NCBI GenBank assembly: GCA_040758475.1
Contig: JBFLVN010000192.1
Coordinates: 1-7,451 of the forward strand
DNA from: JBFLVN01 sp040758475
GTDB lineage: Bacteria; JAGRBM01
Reading direction: 5' to 3'
Length of the DNA: 7,451 bases
Below are positions 5,991 to 7,451 of this stretch, one piece after another. The position numbers and the translations under genes are program-made. The notes below the pieces were generated by a model. It was given only the letters and a program-made list of their open reading frames with translations, ran no database searches and was not told the DNA's origin. Each line of letters begins with the position of its first letter. Position 1 is the stretch's first letter.

Positions 5991-7451
5991 TTAATCTAGA
6001 ACCGTACCCATCAAATAATACCCGGGGATGAAGGCTTCCTCTTCTGCGTCGGGATCCGCGAAGCAATCGTCGTCCGCATCGTCCTCCGGATCGGCGCCCA
6101 GATCGACGCCCGCACCGGCGCAGGCGCCGCCGTTGGTCCAGCTGGTATCGCCATCGTCGACATAACCGGAATTGGCGTTGAGCGGCGTGGCCCAGAAGGG
6201 CGAGGGGTTCGTCGCTGGATTGTTATCATCATCCGTATTCTCGTCAGCCTCCAAAGCCAGGCTTACCAGCAATTGAATCGCATACGCGTCGCCGGCAGAG
6301 GGGAACGCCGGAGAATGCTCGTACGCGCTCAAGGTGCCGTCGATGCGGAGCCGGTTGTCGTCCCCTAGATCCAGCACGTCCCCTTCCACGAGGCAATCGT
6401 CGAACGAAACCGTGTAAACCGCGTCGTAATCCTCGCCGGTATCGAGAATATATTCCGAGTCGAAGGTTCCGGTGAAAATCAGGGAGAACGACACCTGGCC
6501 TTCGTCGCACTCGGCGGTGGCAACCCCGGTCAAGGACAGCACGGCGGTCGAGGAAATCGTCGGAAGGAGGCCCGCGTCGTCCAATTCCATGAGAATATCT
6601 TCCACGTCCGGAACGTCATAAAACGGGAAGACCATCAAATAATCCAAGGCGACGAGGTCGCCCTCTCCAGCACCCTTGGCCGCGGAAACGGGCAACGCAT
6701 CCGAAAGATCGCCGTCACAACCCAATTCAAAGCAAACACCGTTCAAGGAATCGGCCAGTCCTGCCGCCGTGAAACTCGTCTCAACCAACGCCGTCAGGTC
6801 GTCCCCTTCGCCGTAAATCCAGTCCGTCTGGATGAAGGCCTCGGCTCCCAGATCGCCATCGAAAGCGCAGTCGTCGTCGTCGGAAGTCTCCGCGTCGTCG
6901 GGCGGGGTGGCGCCGCCGAGCCGCACCGTCGAGCCCGCGCAAATGCCGCCGTTGTAGAGATAATTATCCGGATAAGCGGTTGAGTTGAAGTGAACGGGCG
7001 AGGCCCAGAAGGGCAAAGGGTCCGTAGCCGGGTTACCGTCCCCGTCCGCGTTCTCGTCGGCCGTGACGGAAACGCTGCCGGTGATGGTGATCTTGGCGGG
7101 GTCGTCTTCCGACCCGACGCCGCCAAAAACAATGATGTCCGGTATGAAGAAATTGTGCGTGCGGTGAGTGACGGTTCCATTCAGGCGCAGGCGGTTGTCG
7201 TCGCCGTTTCCCAAGATGTCGCCTTCCAGCAGGCAGCTGGCGAAGGAAAGAGTGGTCACCGTGTCCGTATCCCTGTTAGGGTTGTACGAGTAATCGGAAT
7301 TGAATGTCGCGGAAAAAGTCGTGCTGATGGTGGCCACGCCCTCATCGCACGGGACCGTATCGGTGCCCGTGAGGGAAACCCGTTGCTCTTCCTGGATGAC
7401 CGGAAGAATATCCTCATACGCCATTTCAAAAACGACGTCGTCGAAACCGAT
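5991..7451 (-). CDS. Acidic two-unit cysteine-containing protein, probably exported (5'-partial)
   Basis: I do not recognise a named family. The reading frame is open to the window edge: nine codons upstream of the first ATG (7424) read IGFDDVVFE with no stop. That ATG has no Shine-Dalgarno sequence, so the true start and any signal peptide probably lie outside the window. Numbering from that Met, two homologous units cover about residues 16-204 and 296-471. Shared landmarks 280 residues apart are LTG (18/298), CDEG (26/306), the Cys of CL-x-EGD (64/344) and GDDNRLR (74/354); PFWASP (138) matches PFWATP (409). Each unit has four matching cysteines (26, 64, 162, 186 and 306, 344, 435, 454), and two more sit in the linker (231, 236). 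Asp-rich loops starting at 123 and 394 resemble Ca-binding DxNxDxD loops. Alternating hydrophobic and polar residues suggest beta strands. A secreted or surface beta-rich protein with disulfides is inferred; the molecular role is unknown. The stop is TAA, 24 bases before a strong terminator hairpin. Confidence 0.85.
   Translation of the reverse strand: MGFDDVVFEMAYEDILPVIQEEQRVSLTGTDTVPCDEGVATISTTFSATFNSDYSYNPNRDTDTVTTLSFASCLLEGDILGNGDDNRLRLNGTVTHRTHNFFIPDIIVFGGVGSEDDPAKITITGSVSVTADENADGDGNPATDPLPFWASPVHFNSTAYPDNYLYNGGICAGSTVRLGGATPPDDAETSDDDDCAFDGDLGAEAFIQTDWIYGEGDDLTALVETSFTAAGLADSLNGVCFELGCDGDLSDALPVSAAKGAGEGDLVALDYLMVFPFYDVPDVEDILMELDDAGLLPTISSTAVLSLTGVATAECDEGQVSFSLIFTGTFDSEYILDTGEDYDAVYTVSFDDCLVEGDVLDLGDDNRLRIDGTLSAYEHSPAFPSAGDAYAIQLLVSLALEADENTDDDNNPATNPSPFWATPLNANSGYVDDGDTSWTNGGACAGAGVDLGADPEDDADDDCFADPDAEEEAFIPGYYLMGTVLD
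6012..6539 (-). repeat. Second homologous unit of the acidic protein
   Basis: This encodes residues 296-471, with landmarks SLTG, CDEG, SFDDCLVEGD, GDDNRLRIDGT, DENTDDDNN, PFWATP, NGGACAG, DDDC and EAFI in the same order as the first unit. The spacing is 280 residues over the first half of the unit and falls to about 268 toward its end because of short deletions. The protein ends six residues after this unit, so the unit forms the C-terminus. Confidence 0.8.
6813..7379 (-). repeat. First homologous unit of the acidic protein
   Basis: This encodes residues 16-204, counted from the ATG at 7424. Its order of landmarks is SLTG, CDEG, SFASCLLEGD, GDDNRLRLNGT, an Asp-rich loop (DENADGDGN), PFWASP, NGGICAG, DDDDC and EAFI. 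The same order recurs in the second unit. Similarity is clear in protein and only patchy in DNA, which points to an old duplication rather than a recent one. Confidence 0.8.

Noticed and set aside
5411..6031. A 206-codon plus-strand frame spanning the TetR gene and the terminator
   Set aside because: It is antisense to the clear TetR helix-turn-helix gene and reads through the terminator hairpin, which is not expected of a real gene.
7422..7424. ATG as the true start of the acidic protein gene
   Set aside because: No Shine-Dalgarno sequence precedes it, the frame stays open to the window edge, and the protein would lack the signal peptide expected of such a cysteine-rich protein.
1..7451. 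CRISPR array, tRNA, rRNA, insertion sequence or defence system
   Set aside because: No regularly spaced direct repeats, tRNA cloverleaf, rRNA stretch, transposase motif or known defence domain was seen. The repeats present are inside protein-coding sequence.

Overview
The window looks like a stretch of a GC-rich (about 60 % by eye) Gram-negative bacterial chromosome. All four supported protein genes lie on the minus strand. Exported proteins rich in disulfide-type cysteines, a Sel1/WD40 scaffold with a TonB/AgmX-C-like segment, and an acidic Asp-rich surface-type protein suggest a deltaproteobacterial-grade lineage (Myxococcota, Desulfobacterota, Bdellovibrionota or an uncultured relative). 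That placement is inference only; no marker gene is present.

Layout in the direction of transcription (high to low coordinates). (1) A partial gene enters from the right edge and encodes an acidic, cysteine-containing protein made of two homologous units spaced 280 residues apart. It ends in a textbook intrinsic terminator. (2) A TetR-type repressor follows, probably from its own promoter. Its best start is a GTG with a good Shine-Dalgarno sequence, not the upstream TTG. (3) After a gap that carries a short element related to one at the left window edge comes a 1294-residue exported protein: Sel1 (Hcp-like) repeats, a probable seven-bladed WD40 propeller, a cysteine-module region, a TonB/AgmX-C-like domain, and a second long Sel1 array. 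(4) 44 bases downstream is a PLP-dependent class V aminotransferase-fold enzyme, possibly in the same transcript.

No direct functional link between the genes can be shown from sequence. The TetR regulator could control itself or the scaffold gene downstream. The scaffold is probably periplasmic and protein-binding; the aminotransferase is cytoplasmic and may be an unrelated co-transcribed gene. I see no RNA gene, CRISPR array, insertion sequence, phage gene or recognisable defence system. The most unusual items are the composite Sel1-WD40-Sel1 protein with its strict cysteine spacing, and the two-unit acidic protein, which I cannot assign to a named family.
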